A stretch of 64,000 bases of DNA from Pleomorphomonas sp. T1.2MG-36 (GCF_950100655.1 NZ_CATNLY010000023.1:310001-374000); one strand, 5' to 3'; positions 52,877 to 62,994 are shown, numbered from the stretch's first letter. A program made the numbers and translations. Notes: generated by a model from the letters alone, not told the origin.

Positions 52877-54571
52877 GTGATTTCAGAAGGCACGTCCCGC
52901 CAACCCGATCTCCGCGCGGTCTCCGATCAGCTTGAGGCGGCCCGTTCGCAGATCGAGGAACGTTTCGTTGAAGGCGGCAAGGCCCTGATGGCCGCCTATG
53001 ACATCGTCGCCCGACTTCTGGCGGCAATCGATGGCATAACCGGCGCCCTCGACGACCATGCCTGCGATGAGGCGGCTGCTCGGCTGACCGCCACGCTGAA
53101 GGGCCTCGCCGACCTCGTCGAGACCGAAGTCGCCGCCGGCCAGCGCCTCTCCTCGGTTCTTGAGGACAGCGAAGCCATCGCTCCGCGCATCCGCGACATG
53201 CAGCGCTCGCTGCGCTATCTCAATACCTGCGCCATGGAGACCCGCATCGCCGGGGCCGGCGTCACCGAGTTTGCCCAGTTCGCCGATGACGTCGACAAGT
53301 ACGTGGGATCGGCGATCGAGCAGATCGAAATCTTCGCCGACAAGGTGGGCCAGCTCGGCGTTCAGGTCGCGGTGGCCTGCTCGGGTGGCAAGGGAACCGG
53401 CATCGCGAACCAGGTCACGACGGTTTCGTCCACGCTGACCGAAGCACTCGAGGCCGTGCGCGATCGCCGCTCGGGCCTCAGAAAGCTTGCTGTCGGCGCA
53501 GCCGACGTGGCGAAGTCGGTGCAGGAAAAGGTCGGCAAGGTTCTGTCGGCACTGCAAGCGGGAGACGTGGCCCGGCAGCGCATCGAGCACGTTCAGGCCG
53601 GCATCGCCATCCTCCTCGACGAACAGGCCAAGTGCGGCTCGGATCACCAGGCCGAGGTTCTCTCCCAGGCCGGCATACGCCTGCTGGCCGCCCAGACATC
53701 GGCCCTGATCAAGGACTTCACCGAACAGACGCGCGTGGTCGTGGCCACGATCGAAGGCCTGGCAGGCGAAGCCTCACGCGTGCTGACGCTGACCGGCAAG
53801 GCAGGCTGCAACGGTGGCGGCGAGATGCAGGCCATCGAGGAAGGTGTCGGTCTGACGCGAGGCGTCGTGGGCGATATCGAGCAATCGGGAACCCTGGCGG
53901 CGGCGGCCTATGCCTCCACCAAGCAGGTCGCCACCGAGTTGCTCAGCAACATGGGCAACATCGGCAACATCCGCAGCGTGCGCGACGACATTCGTTGCCT
54001 TGCCATCAACGCCTATCTGCGCAGCAACCGACTGGGCGCAAATGGGCGCGCCGTTGGCGTGGTGGCCGCGGAAATGAACACCTATGCCGCACGGCTCGGC
54101 GTCGCCGCGGAGGACATCCTGCAACGCCTGTCGACCATGCGGGAAACCGCCGCCGGTCTCGACGGCGAGCGCGCAAACCAGAGTGTCGACATCGTCGGCG
54201 AGATCGACGGCGCCGTAGCAACGTTGCGCGAGGCCAGCGCCCGAACCAGCCTTCACCTGAAGGAAGCCGAGGAAAGCGGTCACGCGGTCGCCGAGCGCAT
54301 CGGACACATTGCCCGTCATATCGATTTCAGCAAGGACCTCGGCGAGCACCTTCACACCTGCCACCGGATGTTCGGCAACGTCGCAAGTGCCGGTCCACTA
54401 GAGGGTTCCCAGGAATACGCTGGATTTTCCGAGCGTCTTTTCGCCGTCTACACGATGGCAGCCGAGCGCGACACCCATCATGCGATCCTTGGCGGCAGTC
54501 CGCGCGTCGCTCCCGCCCCCATCGTTCCGACCTCGCAGAGCGAAGATCTGTTCGACGACGTGCTGTTCTGA
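52877..54571 (+). CDS. Soluble MCP-like coiled-coil protein with altered signalling tip
   Basis: 564 residues from GTG 52877, which has AGGAG seven bases upstream; in-frame ATGs at 52775 and 52721 lack ribosome sites. It is almost wholly helical and has no membrane segment. Near residues 372-402 the segment IRCLAINAYLRSNRLGANGR followed by AVGVVAAEMN aligns with the chemoreceptor tip ([16 protein letters not shown] and return strand), but the acidic and basic residues that contact CheA and CheW are replaced (IEAARAGE becomes LRSNRLGA). A conserved-looking C-terminal tail SEDLFDDVLF ends the protein. It may be a cytoplasmic receptor-like scaffold with a non-standard partner. No che genes adjoin it. 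Confidence 0.7.
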   Translation: MISEGTSRQPDLRAVSDQLEAARSQIEERFVEGGKALMAAYDIVARLLAAIDGITGALDDHACDEAAARLTATLKGLADLVETEVAAGQRLSSVLEDSEAIAPRIRDMQRSLRYLNTCAMETRIAGAGVTEFAQFADDVDKYVGSAIEQIEIFADKVGQLGVQVAVACSGGKGTGIANQVTTVSSTLTEALEAVRDRRSGLRKLAVGAADVAKSVQEKVGKVLSALQAGDVARQRIEHVQAGIAILLDEQAKCGSDHQAEVLSQAGIRLLAAQTSALIKDFTEQTRVVVATIEGLAGEASRVLTLTGKAGCNGGGEMQAIEEGVGLTRGVVGDIEQSGTLAAAAYASTKQVATELLSNMGNIGNIRSVRDDIRCLAINAYLRSNRLGANGRAVGVVAAEMNTYAARLGVAAEDILQRLSTMRETAAGLDGERANQSVDIVGEIDGAVATLREASARTSLHLKEAEESGHAVAERIGHIARHIDFSKDLGEHLHTCHRMFGNVASAGPLEGSQEYAGFSERLFAVYTMAAERDTHHAILGGSPRVAPAPIVPTSQSEDLFDDVLF

Positions 54572-54712
54572 CTTTCGCGCGCAACGCCCTCGGGACATTG
54601 GCCGAAGCGCGAACATGACGGGCGCCGAACGCGCTCCTATAATCCCTCCGAGGAAGTGGCGCCTCCAGAGCATTCGCTTGCTGGAACCGCCACTGAATAA
54701 CCGGAGAGGAAA

Positions 54713-55663
54713 ATGAAAAAGCGCCCGCTCGGGAAAACCGGCTTCGACATCGCGCCACTGGTGTTCGGTGGCAATGTCTTTGGCTGGACCATCGACGAGA
54801 AGGCCAGCTTCGACGTGCTGGACGCCTTCGTCGACCATGGCTTCGACGCCATCGACACCGCCGACGTCTACTCCCGCTGGAAACCGGGCAATCGGGGCGG
54901 CGAATCCGAGACCATCATCGGACGCTGGCTGAAGGCCCGCCCGGGCGTTCGCGACAAGCTCAAGGTCTTCACCAAGGTCGGCTCCGATCTTGGCGAGCCC
55001 GGCGAGAAGGGACTTGGAGAGAGGTGGATTCTTCAGGCGGTAGACCGCTCTCTTTCAAGGCTCGGCATCGACCGGATCGACCTCTATTTCTCGCACTGGC
55101 CGGATCAGACGCCCTATGAGGAGACGCTCGGCGCCTATGACAAGCTGATCCGCGCCGGCAAAGTGCGCGCGATCGGTGTCTCCAACGTCACCGCCGAGCA
55201 GTTGGCGGAGTCGCTGTCGGTGTCGCGACAGCGGTATCTGCCGGCCTATCAGGTCCTTCAGCCCAACTACAGCCTCGCCGAACGTTCGCTGTTCGATGGC
55301 GCGCTTCGCGACCTGTGCATGCACGAGGATATCGGCGTCGTTCCCTATTACAGCCTCGCTTCCGGCTTCCTCTCCGGCAAATACCGATCTGCCGACGATC
55401 TCAAGGGCAGCAACCGGGCGGGCGGCGTCGAGAAGTACATGAATGAACGCGGGTTCCGCATCCTGGCGGCCCTCGACCAGGTCGCCGAAGCTCATCACGC
55501 CAAGCCGGCCGAGGTGGCGCTCGCCTGGCTGATGGCGCGGCCGGGCGTCACCGCCCCGATCGCCAGCGCCACCAAGGTGGCGCATGTCGAGAGCTTCGCC
55601 CACGCCGCGACGTTGCACCTGACCCCGGCCGAAATCGAACTGCTGGGCAAGGCCAGCGCCTGA
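54713..55663 (+). CDS. Aldo/keto reductase
   Basis: 316 residues, TIM barrel. MKKRPLGKTGFDIAPLVFGG begins the protein; the catalytic Asp/Tyr pair is in DAIDTADVYSRW, the Lys in VFTKVG and the His in YFSHWPD. NADPH-site residues are in IASATKVAHVESF. GGAGAGGAAA precedes ATG 54713. It resembles the broad YajO/GPR-like group reducing sugar-derived or aromatic aldehydes; the substrate cannot be named. It appears to be a single gene, convergent with deoC. Confidence 0.92.
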   Translation: MKKRPLGKTGFDIAPLVFGGNVFGWTIDEKASFDVLDAFVDHGFDAIDTADVYSRWKPGNRGGESETIIGRWLKARPGVRDKLKVFTKVGSDLGEPGEKGLGERWILQAVDRSLSRLGIDRIDLYFSHWPDQTPYEETLGAYDKLIRAGKVRAIGVSNVTAEQLAESLSVSRQRYLPAYQVLQPNYSLAERSLFDGALRDLCMHEDIGVVPYYSLASGFLSGKYRSADDLKGSNRAGGVEKYMNERGFRILAALDQVAEAHHAKPAEVALAWLMARPGVTAPIASATKVAHVESFAHAATLHLTPAEIELLGKASA

Positions 55664-55762
55664 CGCTGAGCAAACCAAGGCGTCGTGGCTAACCCGTCAT
55701 GGTGGCCACGGCGCTGCTCCCTGGGCGACCGTCGATCCGTTCGGCTGGATCCGGCGGCGGAT

Positions 55763-56437
55763 TCAGGTTCCGAAATGGGCCTCGCGCATCAGGGCGACGC
55801 CACGGCTGGTGCCGATACGGTTCGCTCCCGCCTCCACCATCGCCATGGCCTCGGCGAAGGAGCGGATGCCGCCTGACGCCTTCACACCCATTTCGGGCCC
55901 CACGGTGCGGCGCATCAGGGCCACCGCCTCGACGGTCGCTCCCTTCTGGGTGAAGGCGGTCGAGGTTTTCACGAAGTCGGCGCCTGCCCTCTTGGCGGCA
56001 AGCGAGGCGGCGACGATTTCCTCGTCGGTCAGGAGCGAGGTTTCGAGGATCACCTTCAGCGGCACCGGACCGCAGGCAGTCTTGAGCACGCCGACCTCGT
56101 CGCCGATCGGGCCCGCGCCGACGCTTTTCAAGGTACCGATGGCGATCACCATGTCCACCTCGGTCGCCCCTTCGGCAAGCACCCATTCCAACTCGCGACG
56201 CTTGAGTTCGGTCGGCGTCGCGCCAAGCGGGAAGCCGACGACCGAACAGGCCTTGACCGCCGAACCGCGCAAGGCGGCCGCGGCGCGCGGAACATGGAGC
56301 GGGTTGACGCAGACGGCGGCGAAGTTCCACTGCATCGCCTCGGCGCAGAACCGCTCGACGTCCGCCTCGGTGGCGTCCGGTCGCAAGATGGTATGATCGA
56401 TGATGGCAGCGAGCGCAGCTAACGAGGTGACGGACAT
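55763..56437 (-). CDS. deoC: Deoxyribose-phosphate aldolase
   Basis: 224 residues from ATG 56437, with GGGAGG a few bases upstream. Motifs are IIDHTILRPDATEADVERFC, the active-site lysine in FVKTSTAFTQKGAT (about residue 156) and the second lysine in GVKASGGIRSF. It splits 2-deoxyribose 5-phosphate into glyceraldehyde 3-phosphate and acetaldehyde. No other deo genes are nearby. Confidence 0.95.
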   Translation of the reverse strand: MSVTSLAALAAIIDHTILRPDATEADVERFCAEAMQWNFAAVCVNPLHVPRAAAALRGSAVKACSVVGFPLGATPTELKRRELEWVLAEGATEVDMVIAIGTLKSVGAGPIGDEVGVLKTACGPVPLKVILETSLLTDEEIVAASLAAKRAGADFVKTSTAFTQKGATVEAVALMRRTVGPEMGVKASGGIRSFAEAMAMVEAGANRIGTSRGVALMREAHFGT

Positions 56438-56575
56438 GAAGCCTCCCATCGCACATTTTTCGCGGCCGCGACGGAGAGCCAAACCGGCCCACTTCGACCT
56501 TACAAACGGTCGCGCAGTCGTTCCGCAGTTTGGTACCACGCTTTCGGCCACCATCCCAGACGGAGCCGGACAGAC

Positions 56576-58804
56576 TTAAGCCGCGATGCCAGTGTTGGCC
56601 CGGATGTAGTCCAGGCAGGGGCCGCTTTCGAGCGGTCTTGAGAACAGATAGCCCTGGAAGCGAGCGCAGCCGAGATCGATGAACCTCGGAAGCTGATCGG
56701 GTTGCTCGATGCCTTCCACCACGGCGCGCAGGCCGAGCGTGCGACTGAGGGCGACGATCGACCGGATCACGTGCTCGTTGAGATCGCCCTGGCTGGTAAA
56801 GGTGAGCGAGCGATCGATCTTCAGTGTGTCGAGCGGCAGTTCGCGCAGATAGTGCAGCGACGTGTGACCCATGCCGAAATCGTCGAGAGCGATGCGGACA
56901 CCGGCATTGCGCAGGCGGAGCAAGGCCCCGATCGACTGAACCGCCGGTGCGAGCGATGTCGACTCAGTGATTTCCAGTTCGACGAGATGCGGATCGAGCT
57001 TCTCCTCGGCGAGAACGCGCAGAACCCTCAGGTCGAAGTCGGCGTCCCGCAATTGGAGGGGCGACACATTGACGGAGACGATGAGGTCGTCGGGGACCGA
57101 TGTCCCCCAGGCGACGCGCTGCCGGCAGGCAAGACGCAGCACGTGCTCGCCCAACCGGTCGATGATGCGCATGTCCTCGGCCAAGGCCACCGTTACCGAC
57201 GGCGGGATTCGGCCGTAAACCTCATGATCCCAGCGCAACAAGGCCTCGACGCCAAACACCCGGCATTCTTCGACGCAGACTTGCGGCTGATATTGAAGGA
57301 AAAGCTGATCGGTCTCTCCCAGCGCGTCCGCGATATCCCGGGCAAGAACATTGGCGAGATCCCCCGCGGTACCCTGCAAGTCGATCAGCCGATGCCCATG
57401 CACGACCTCGTCGGACTCCGAGGCGGTTACCAGCGTTTGCATCGCCTTGGCATTGGCGATCATCCGCAGCCGTCGCGCAATCCGCACGAAGGGTAGATAG
57501 AGCCCCGCTCCGACGGCAACCGTCAGGACCTGCAAAAAGGCCCCGGCCGACGAGCCGGTGGCCAGATAGCCGCTGAGCGGCGCCGGCATCGTCCATGAGA
57601 CCGCTTCGGTGGCCACGGGAACGAAACCGGCGGCCGTCGCGGCATAGGCGATGAGCGACTGAACGACGGGGATCAAAATGAAGGGGATGGCGTAGATGGG
57701 GTTCAGGATCAGCGGCAGACCGAACAATAGGGGTTCGTTGACGTTGACGAGCGCCGACAGCAGCGACAGCCAGGCAAGACGGCGGATCGCCGGCTCCTTG
57801 TCGGCATAGAGAAGAGCGATGATCAGACAGAGGGTCGAGCCGGAGCCGCCATAGGCCGAATAGATGGGAAAGAAGCTCCAGGAAATGACGCTGGCCGCCC
57901 CCGTGACAGTGGTCTCATCCACCGACGCCATCATCTGTTCCATGACCGGCGCCAGCATGTTGCTGCCATGCCCGCCAAGGAACCAAACGAGTTGCCGGAC
58001 CAGAACGTAAGCCGCCGCGAGCGGCGCCGAGGGTTCGGCTCCGGCAAAGGGGGCCGATATGGCAGCCGACAGCGTCGTCGCCAGATCCGGCCCACCGAGG
58101 CTCACCTGTATCTGGCGAACCGTGGCGAAGACGATCAGCGTAACCATCCCGGCCGGAAGGACGGAGAAAAGATCGCCGACGAGCGGATCGGCGCCGAAGC
58201 CCTGCAGGCGGAGGCGGAACCACGGACGGCGCGCGAGGAAAAGGAACAGGTAGCTGGCGCTGATGGCAACGACCAGTGCCGACGGCAATCCGCGCGACGA
58301 CGAGAGAGCGGCCTTCCAGCCCTCCATCGTCTCGGGCGCCACCACAATGAAAAAGCACGACAGCACCACCACGGAAGCGCTGGCCGGGCTGACCGGATAA
58401 CGATCGGCGCGCGCTCCGGTCAGAGTGGCCAGCGAATGGGAAAAGCCGGCAACCACCACCAGGGCGACAAGACCAAAGGTGCCGCCGACAAGGGTGGCGC
58501 AGAGGGCACGCAGGGCCTCGACGGCCTCGGCGGGAAATGCTCCGACAAAGGGGAAGGAGACAAGGGCGTTGACGAAGTGGGCGAAAGCACCGACCAGCAC
58601 CAGCGGCAAGGACAGCAACAGGGTGCGCCGGAGAGCGACCATCAAGGGCCAAGCGGCAAACCGCCCCATTGCGTCCACGATGGTGTTCGACAGACGACGA
58701 GCAAAGAGGCCGTCGCCAAGCAACGCGGCGGCGAACGGCGCTGGCGCCGATTGAGGCGTCGCAAGACGCACTCGGTTTTCCTCTGCGATCGGCTCATTCG
58801 TCAT
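56576..58804 (-). CDS. PTS EIIC-like membrane domain fused to an EAL cyclic-di-GMP phosphodiesterase
   Basis: 742 residues from the preferred ATG 58804 (58867 is an alternative). Residues about 45-455 are a lactose/cellobiose-type EIIC: RTLLLSLPLVLVGAFAHFVN, QLVWFLGGHGSNMLAPVMEQ and the signature VNEPLLFGLPLILNPIYAIP. Residues about 480-735 are an EAL domain with its catalytic set: EALLRW (about 518), NVSPLQL, ELEITES (about 607), LDDFGMG (about 638), LKIDRSL and VVEGIEQ (about 695), then QGYLFSRPL. All expected metal and general-base positions look present, so activity is likely. No EIIA or EIIB gene is near, so the EIIC part probably senses a sugar and does not transport it by the PTS. Confidence 0.9.
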   Translation of the reverse strand: MTNEPIAEENRVRLATPQSAPAPFAAALLGDGLFARRLSNTIVDAMGRFAAWPLMVALRRTLLLSLPLVLVGAFAHFVNALVSFPFVGAFPAEAVEALRALCATLVGGTFGLVALVVVAGFSHSLATLTGARADRYPVSPASASVVVLSCFFIVVAPETMEGWKAALSSSRGLPSALVVAISASYLFLFLARRPWFRLRLQGFGADPLVGDLFSVLPAGMVTLIVFATVRQIQVSLGGPDLATTLSAAISAPFAGAEPSAPLAAAYVLVRQLVWFLGGHGSNMLAPVMEQMMASVDETTVTGAASVISWSFFPIYSAYGGSGSTLCLIIALLYADKEPAIRRLAWLSLLSALVNVNEPLLFGLPLILNPIYAIPFILIPVVQSLIAYAATAAGFVPVATEAVSWTMPAPLSGYLATGSSAGAFLQVLTVAVGAGLYLPFVRIARRLRMIANAKAMQTLVTASESDEVVHGHRLIDLQGTAGDLANVLARDIADALGETDQLFLQYQPQVCVEECRVFGVEALLRWDHEVYGRIPPSVTVALAEDMRIIDRLGEHVLRLACRQRVAWGTSVPDDLIVSVNVSPLQLRDADFDLRVLRVLAEEKLDPHLVELEITESTSLAPAVQSIGALLRLRNAGVRIALDDFGMGHTSLHYLRELPLDTLKIDRSLTFTSQGDLNEHVIRSIVALSRTLGLRAVVEGIEQPDQLPRFIDLGCARFQGYLFSRPLESGPCLDYIRANTGIAA

Positions 58805-59358
58805 GGCGGTCGCCTGTCCTGTTACATCGCGTTCACTGCTCTTCACCGGCAGCTGTACGGACAGCATCCTTGACCAAAATCCTTGCCGAAATACTGAATA
58901 GGCGGTCGAAGGCCCGTATTGTTCAACGAAAACGAGTACTCGGGCTTGTGCGGCTGGTCGCGCCCCGAGGTTCCAATGGCCGTCCTCCGCAAGACCGTCA
59001 TTTTCCGGAGATTTCCGCCATTTGGAATACAATAGTGCGGCGAGTAGCCAAACTCGCCTCACATCCTGTTGACGCAAAACGATGTTCCACCGGTGGGCGT
59101 AGGACACCTAGTGGCAATCGCCATTGTGGTAAACTCCCCCAGATCTTGAAGTTAAGGTTATTGAAAAGTTGCCGGCCCACCCTCGCATTCGACTGTGGCG
59201 CTCGCACCGACGCCATATTATTAACGTATCGTTGACTGAAGAAGTTGTACGGGCCGCACCTTTGTTGTTCGGCCCGGCCAGCCGACCGGGAACAGCGGGT
59301 TTGGCTGTTGATGCCACCGGTCGAAACGCCCCCGTAGTGGGAAAGTTGGAGACGCGGC
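58805..59358. other. Divergent intergenic region
   Basis: This 554-base gap separates the EIIC-EAL gene (leftward) from the histidine kinase gene (rightward) and should carry both promoters. The part 59110-59240 is AT-richer than its surroundings. In-frame readings from either side continue into it, but without ribosome sites or conserved motifs. I see no RNA gene, repeat or clear operator. Confidence 0.4.
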
Positions 59359-62300
59359 ATGTCCGGCGGAGCAGATCTGTTCAGAGTCCTCGGCCAAACC
59401 GAAAGCCTCGGCGCGCTCGTGGCCGATAGTCGGCCATCTCTCGTCGTGGACCGAACCGGCAGCCGGCTGCTGTGGGCGAACGCCGCAGGCGCCGCCTTTT
59501 TCGGCGTGGCGTCGGTTGAGAAGCTGACGGACCTGCGCTTTGCCACCTCCTCGCCGTTTGCCCGGCGCATTGCCATGTTGGACGAGATGCTGGTCAGCGG
59601 CCAGGACCGGATCGAACGTCTGCCGCTGCAACGCGGCATGTTACCCCGGCCGACGGTCTGCAAAGCCAGCCGCGTCTCTACCGACGGCGTCAAGGCGATC
59701 CTCCTGACCATTGTCGACGGCACGGGTTCCTTCGCTGGCGACCCGATCGCAGCCTTCGCGACGCTGAATGCCACGGCTCAGCCCGTCCCCGATGCGGATA
59801 TCCCGGCGATGGCCGAGGAAGCCGAGCCGGCCGAAGCCGCCGACGCCCAGCAGCCCGATGACGCCGCACGGATTGAAGCCGTCAGCGACGACATCGCGAC
59901 CGACGAGATCGGGGCCGACGGAACAGCGCCCGATCTTGCCGCGGACGATACCGAAGCCGTCATGGACGCTCCCTTGCCGGAGACGGAGGAAACCACCGAA
60001 GCGGCTTCCGAGGAGACTATCCCCGACAGTCTCGAAGAGGACACAGCGTTCGAGCAGGAAGCATCCGCCGAGAGCATCGTGGCGGAGGCGGTCGATACGA
60101 ACACTGAGGACGCCCAACGCGCACTGTCCGCGGCAGTTGCCGAAGAAGCCTTGCCGGAACCGACCGAGCATGCCGAGGACGTTTCGGAGGAATCAACGTC
60201 GGAGGCGGTCGACGCCATCGAGCCGCAGACCGAAGACGCTCCGGTCGAACCCGACGAAGCGCTGCCGACGACGGCCGCCGAGCAGGCATTCATCTTCCCC
60301 GCCCACGGACGGGCGGTGCGCTTCGTCTTCGAACTGGATCCGCGCCTCGCCTTTACCTTCGTTTCGGCCGACCTCGCCGCGACGGTCGGCCCCGACATGG
60401 CGGACATTCTTGGCCGAACCTGGTCCGAGGTCGCCGGCCGTCTCGAGTTCGACCCGGCTGGACGGATTGCCGAGGCGCTCGGTCATCGCGACACGTTCAC
60501 CGGGCTCACCGTCGACTGGCCGGTGGAGGGCGAGAACCTCAGGGTTCCGGCCGATCTGGCGGGCATGCCGGTGTTCGGGCGCGAACGGGCCTTCCGGGGC
60601 TATCGCGGCTTCGGCGTCCTGAAGACCGGAGCCGCCTTCGAGGCTCCCGTACCCGCCGAGCCGATCGCCGCCTCCGAGCCCGACGAGGTCGCTCCACTGC
60701 CGCTGGTTGGCAGCGCTGCACCGGCCTCTCCCTTCGACGAGACGACCGCGAGCGAGGAAACCGTCGCACCGGACGAGGTTCTCGAACGCCCCGTTGCCGG
60801 GGAGATCGAGGCCGCAGGCGAGGTCCCGACGGATGAGGTGGTACCCGAGGGCGACGCGCCGATCGCGGCCGAAACGGCCGTCGAAGACATCGACGACTCG
60901 GCCGACCTGACGCCCGAGATCGACGCTATCGAACCGGACACCGCCGACATGGAAGTTGCGGTCGAGCAGACGGCCGATACGCCCGAGGAAGCTGTCGGAG
61001 TTGATGCCGCGCCGGAAGAAGTCGAACTGGTCGAGGACGCCGACCAAACGCTTGCGGACGAGACCGAAACGTCCGACCCCATCGAGATCGCAGCCGTCGA
61101 ACCGCAGGTGCTTGCGCCCAGCGAGGCCGTGCGCGAGGCGGCTGCCGAGAATGCCGGGACGTCGCCCGAGCCCATCGCCGATGTGGCCGAGCCTGCCCAG
61201 ACGGAGTTGTCGGACGAGTCCGGCGCCGAGGATGACACCGACGAGTTGCCCGAACCGCTGCCGCTGGTTGCGCCTCCGGTGGAAGAAGACACAGTGGAGT
61301 CGGCCGAGCCCGAGTTGGCGGCACCGACGGTTTCCGACGTGGCCGCGTCGCCGGCTTCCCATCACACGACCTTCAGCAGCCTGACCGGCGACAAGGCACG
61401 GGCTCTTTCAAAGCCGGAGCGTGACGCCTTCGACAAGATCGCAGAGGCGCTTGCCGATGCCTTCGGGCCGCGCATCATCGCCGATTCGGCGGATCGGTCG
61501 CCCGCCCATCCGACACCGTTGGTCGGCCGCAAGCCGGACGTTCCGGCCGAAGCGGGGCCGGTCGTCGACATCGCCTTGCTCGACAAGCTGCCGGTGGCGC
61601 TCGCCATCCTGAGGGGCGGCGACATCATCCACGCCAATCGCGCCTTCCTCGACCTCTGCGGCTATCCCGACATTGCCACGATAGATGCCGACGGCGGCTT
61701 CGCCCAGGTGTTCGAGGGGGCCGCCCTCAGCCGCGACGCGGCCATTCCCGCCGTTCGCCGACGCGACGGCGTGGAGATTCCCGTGTCGGCCCGGTTGCAC
61801 TCGATGCCCATGGAAGGCGGCATCGCCTCGCTTCTGGTGGTGCAGGAGACGGCGGCCGCCACGAGCCGCGATCGCCTCGCTACGGCCGAGCAGCGGGCTG
61901 AGGATATGGAAGCCATCCTCGACACCGCCACCGACGGCGTTCTGGTGCTCGACCACAAGGGGCTGGTCATCGGGGCCAACAAATCGGCCGAAGCCCTGTT
62001 CGGCAATGAGCGATCGCACATGATCGGCATGACCTTCGTCGACTTGCTGGCGCCGGAAAGCCACCGCTCCGCTCTCGACTATCTCGACGGTCTTAGCCGG
62101 AACGCCCTTTCAAGCGTGCTCAACGACGGACGCGAAGTGATCGGCCGTGTGGCCGGTGGCGGGCTGGTGCCGTTGTTCATGACCGTGGGGCGGGTGTCGA
62201 CGACCAAGTTCTGCGCCGTGCTGCGCGACATCACCCAGTGGAAGCGGGCCGAGGAGGAGCTGACCTCCGCCAAGAAGGCCGCAGAAAACGCCTCGTCCCA

Positions 62301-62994
62301 GAAATCCGACTTCCTGGCCAAGATGAGCCACGAGATCCGGACGCCGCTCAATGCCATCATCGGTTTTTCCGAGGTGATGATGGAAGAGCGCTTCGGTCCG
62401 GTGGGCAACGACCGCTACAAGGAATACCTGCGCGACATCCACGTGTCGGGCACCCACATCATGAGCCTGGTCAACGATCTTCTCGATCTTTCGAAGATCG
62501 AGGCGGGCAAGCTCGAGCTGACATTCGAGGCGGTGGGGCTCAACGACGTGGTGCGGGAATGCGCGGCGCTGATGCAGCCGCAGGCCAACCGCGAGCGGAT
62601 CATCATCCGCACGTCGCTGTCCTCGAGCCTGCCGCCCGTGGTGGCCGACAACCGCAGTCTCCGGCAGATCATCCTGAACCTGCTGTCCAACGCCGTGAAG
62701 TTCAACTCGGCCGGCGGACAGGTGATCGTCTCGACGCTCTATGAAGAGTCCGGCGAGGTGGTGCTCAGGGTGCGCGACACCGGCCAGGGCATGAGCGAGG
62801 GCGACATCGTCAAGGCCATGGAGCCGTTCCGCCAGCTGTCGACGTCGCGGACGGGTGGCGGCACGGGGCTCGGCCTGCCGCTGACCAAGGCGCTGGTGGA
62901 AGCCAATCGCGCCTCGTTCCAGATCGACTCGACGCCCGGCCAGGGAACGATGATCCAGATCACCTTCCCCTCGACGCGCGTCCTCGCCGAGTAA
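59359..62994 (+). CDS. Large PAS-domain sensor histidine kinase (PdhS/PleC-like) with acidic linker
   Basis: 1211 residues, no membrane segment. An N-terminal PAS-like domain (about 1-130; SLVVDRTGSRLLWANAAGAA) is followed by an acidic Ala/Glu/Asp/Thr-rich stretch (about 135-310), a second PAS-like region (about 315-430), and another acidic linker (about 440-690). Two more PAS domains (about 740-860 and 855-970) lead into HisKA with the phospho-His in MSHEIRTPLNAIIGFSEVMM (about 990). The ATPase boxes are NLLSNAVKFN (about 1108), DTGQGMSEGD and GGTGLGLPLTK (about 1165). The kinase core resembles PdhS/DivJ/PleC kinases that feed DivK/CtrA cell-cycle control in alphaproteobacteria. No response regulator is adjacent. 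Confidence 0.9.
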   Translation: MSGGADLFRVLGQTESLGALVADSRPSLVVDRTGSRLLWANAAGAAFFGVASVEKLTDLRFATSSPFARRIAMLDEMLVSGQDRIERLPLQRGMLPRPTVCKASRVSTDGVKAILLTIVDGTGSFAGDPIAAFATLNATAQPVPDADIPAMAEEAEPAEAADAQQPDDAARIEAVSDDIATDEIGADGTAPDLAADDTEAVMDAPLPETEETTEAASEETIPDSLEEDTAFEQEASAESIVAEAVDTNTEDAQRALSAAVAEEALPEPTEHAEDVSEESTSEAVDAIEPQTEDAPVEPDEALPTTAAEQAFIFPAHGRAVRFVFELDPRLAFTFVSADLAATVGPDMADILGRTWSEVAGRLEFDPAGRIAEALGHRDTFTGLTVDWPVEGENLRVPADLAGMPVFGRERAFRGYRGFGVLKTGAAFEAPVPAEPIAASEPDEVAPLPLVGSAAPASPFDETTASEETVAPDEVLERPVAGEIEAAGEVPTDEVVPEGDAPIAAETAVEDIDDSADLTPEIDAIEPDTADMEVAVEQTADTPEEAVGVDAAPEEVELVEDADQTLADETETSDPIEIAAVEPQVLAPSEAVREAAAENAGTSPEPIADVAEPAQTELSDESGAEDDTDELPEPLPLVAPPVEEDTVESAEPELAAPTVSDVAASPASHHTTFSSLTGDKARALSKPERDAFDKIAEALADAFGPRIIADSADRSPAHPTPLVGRKPDVPAEAGPVVDIALLDKLPVALAILRGGDIIHANRAFLDLCGYPDIATIDADGGFAQVFEGAALSRDAAIPAVRRRDGVEIPVSARLHSMPMEGGIASLLVVQETAAATSRDRLATAEQRAEDMEAILDTATDGVLVLDHKGLVIGANKSAEALFGNERSHMIGMTFVDLLAPESHRSALDYLDGLSRNALSSVLNDGREVIGRVAGGGLVPLFMTVGRVSTTKFCAVLRDITQWKRAEEELTSAKKAAENASSQKSDFLAKMSHEIRTPLNAIIGFSEVMMEERFGPVGNDRYKEYLRDIHVSGTHIMSLVNDLLDLSKIEAGKLELTFEAVGLNDVVRECAALMQPQANRERIIIRTSLSSSLPPVVADNRSLRQIILNLLSNAVKFNSAGGQVIVSTLYEESGEVVLRVRDTGQGMSEGDIVKAMEPFRQLSTSRTGGGTGLGLPLTKALVEANRASFQIDSTPGQGTMIQITFPSTRVLAE

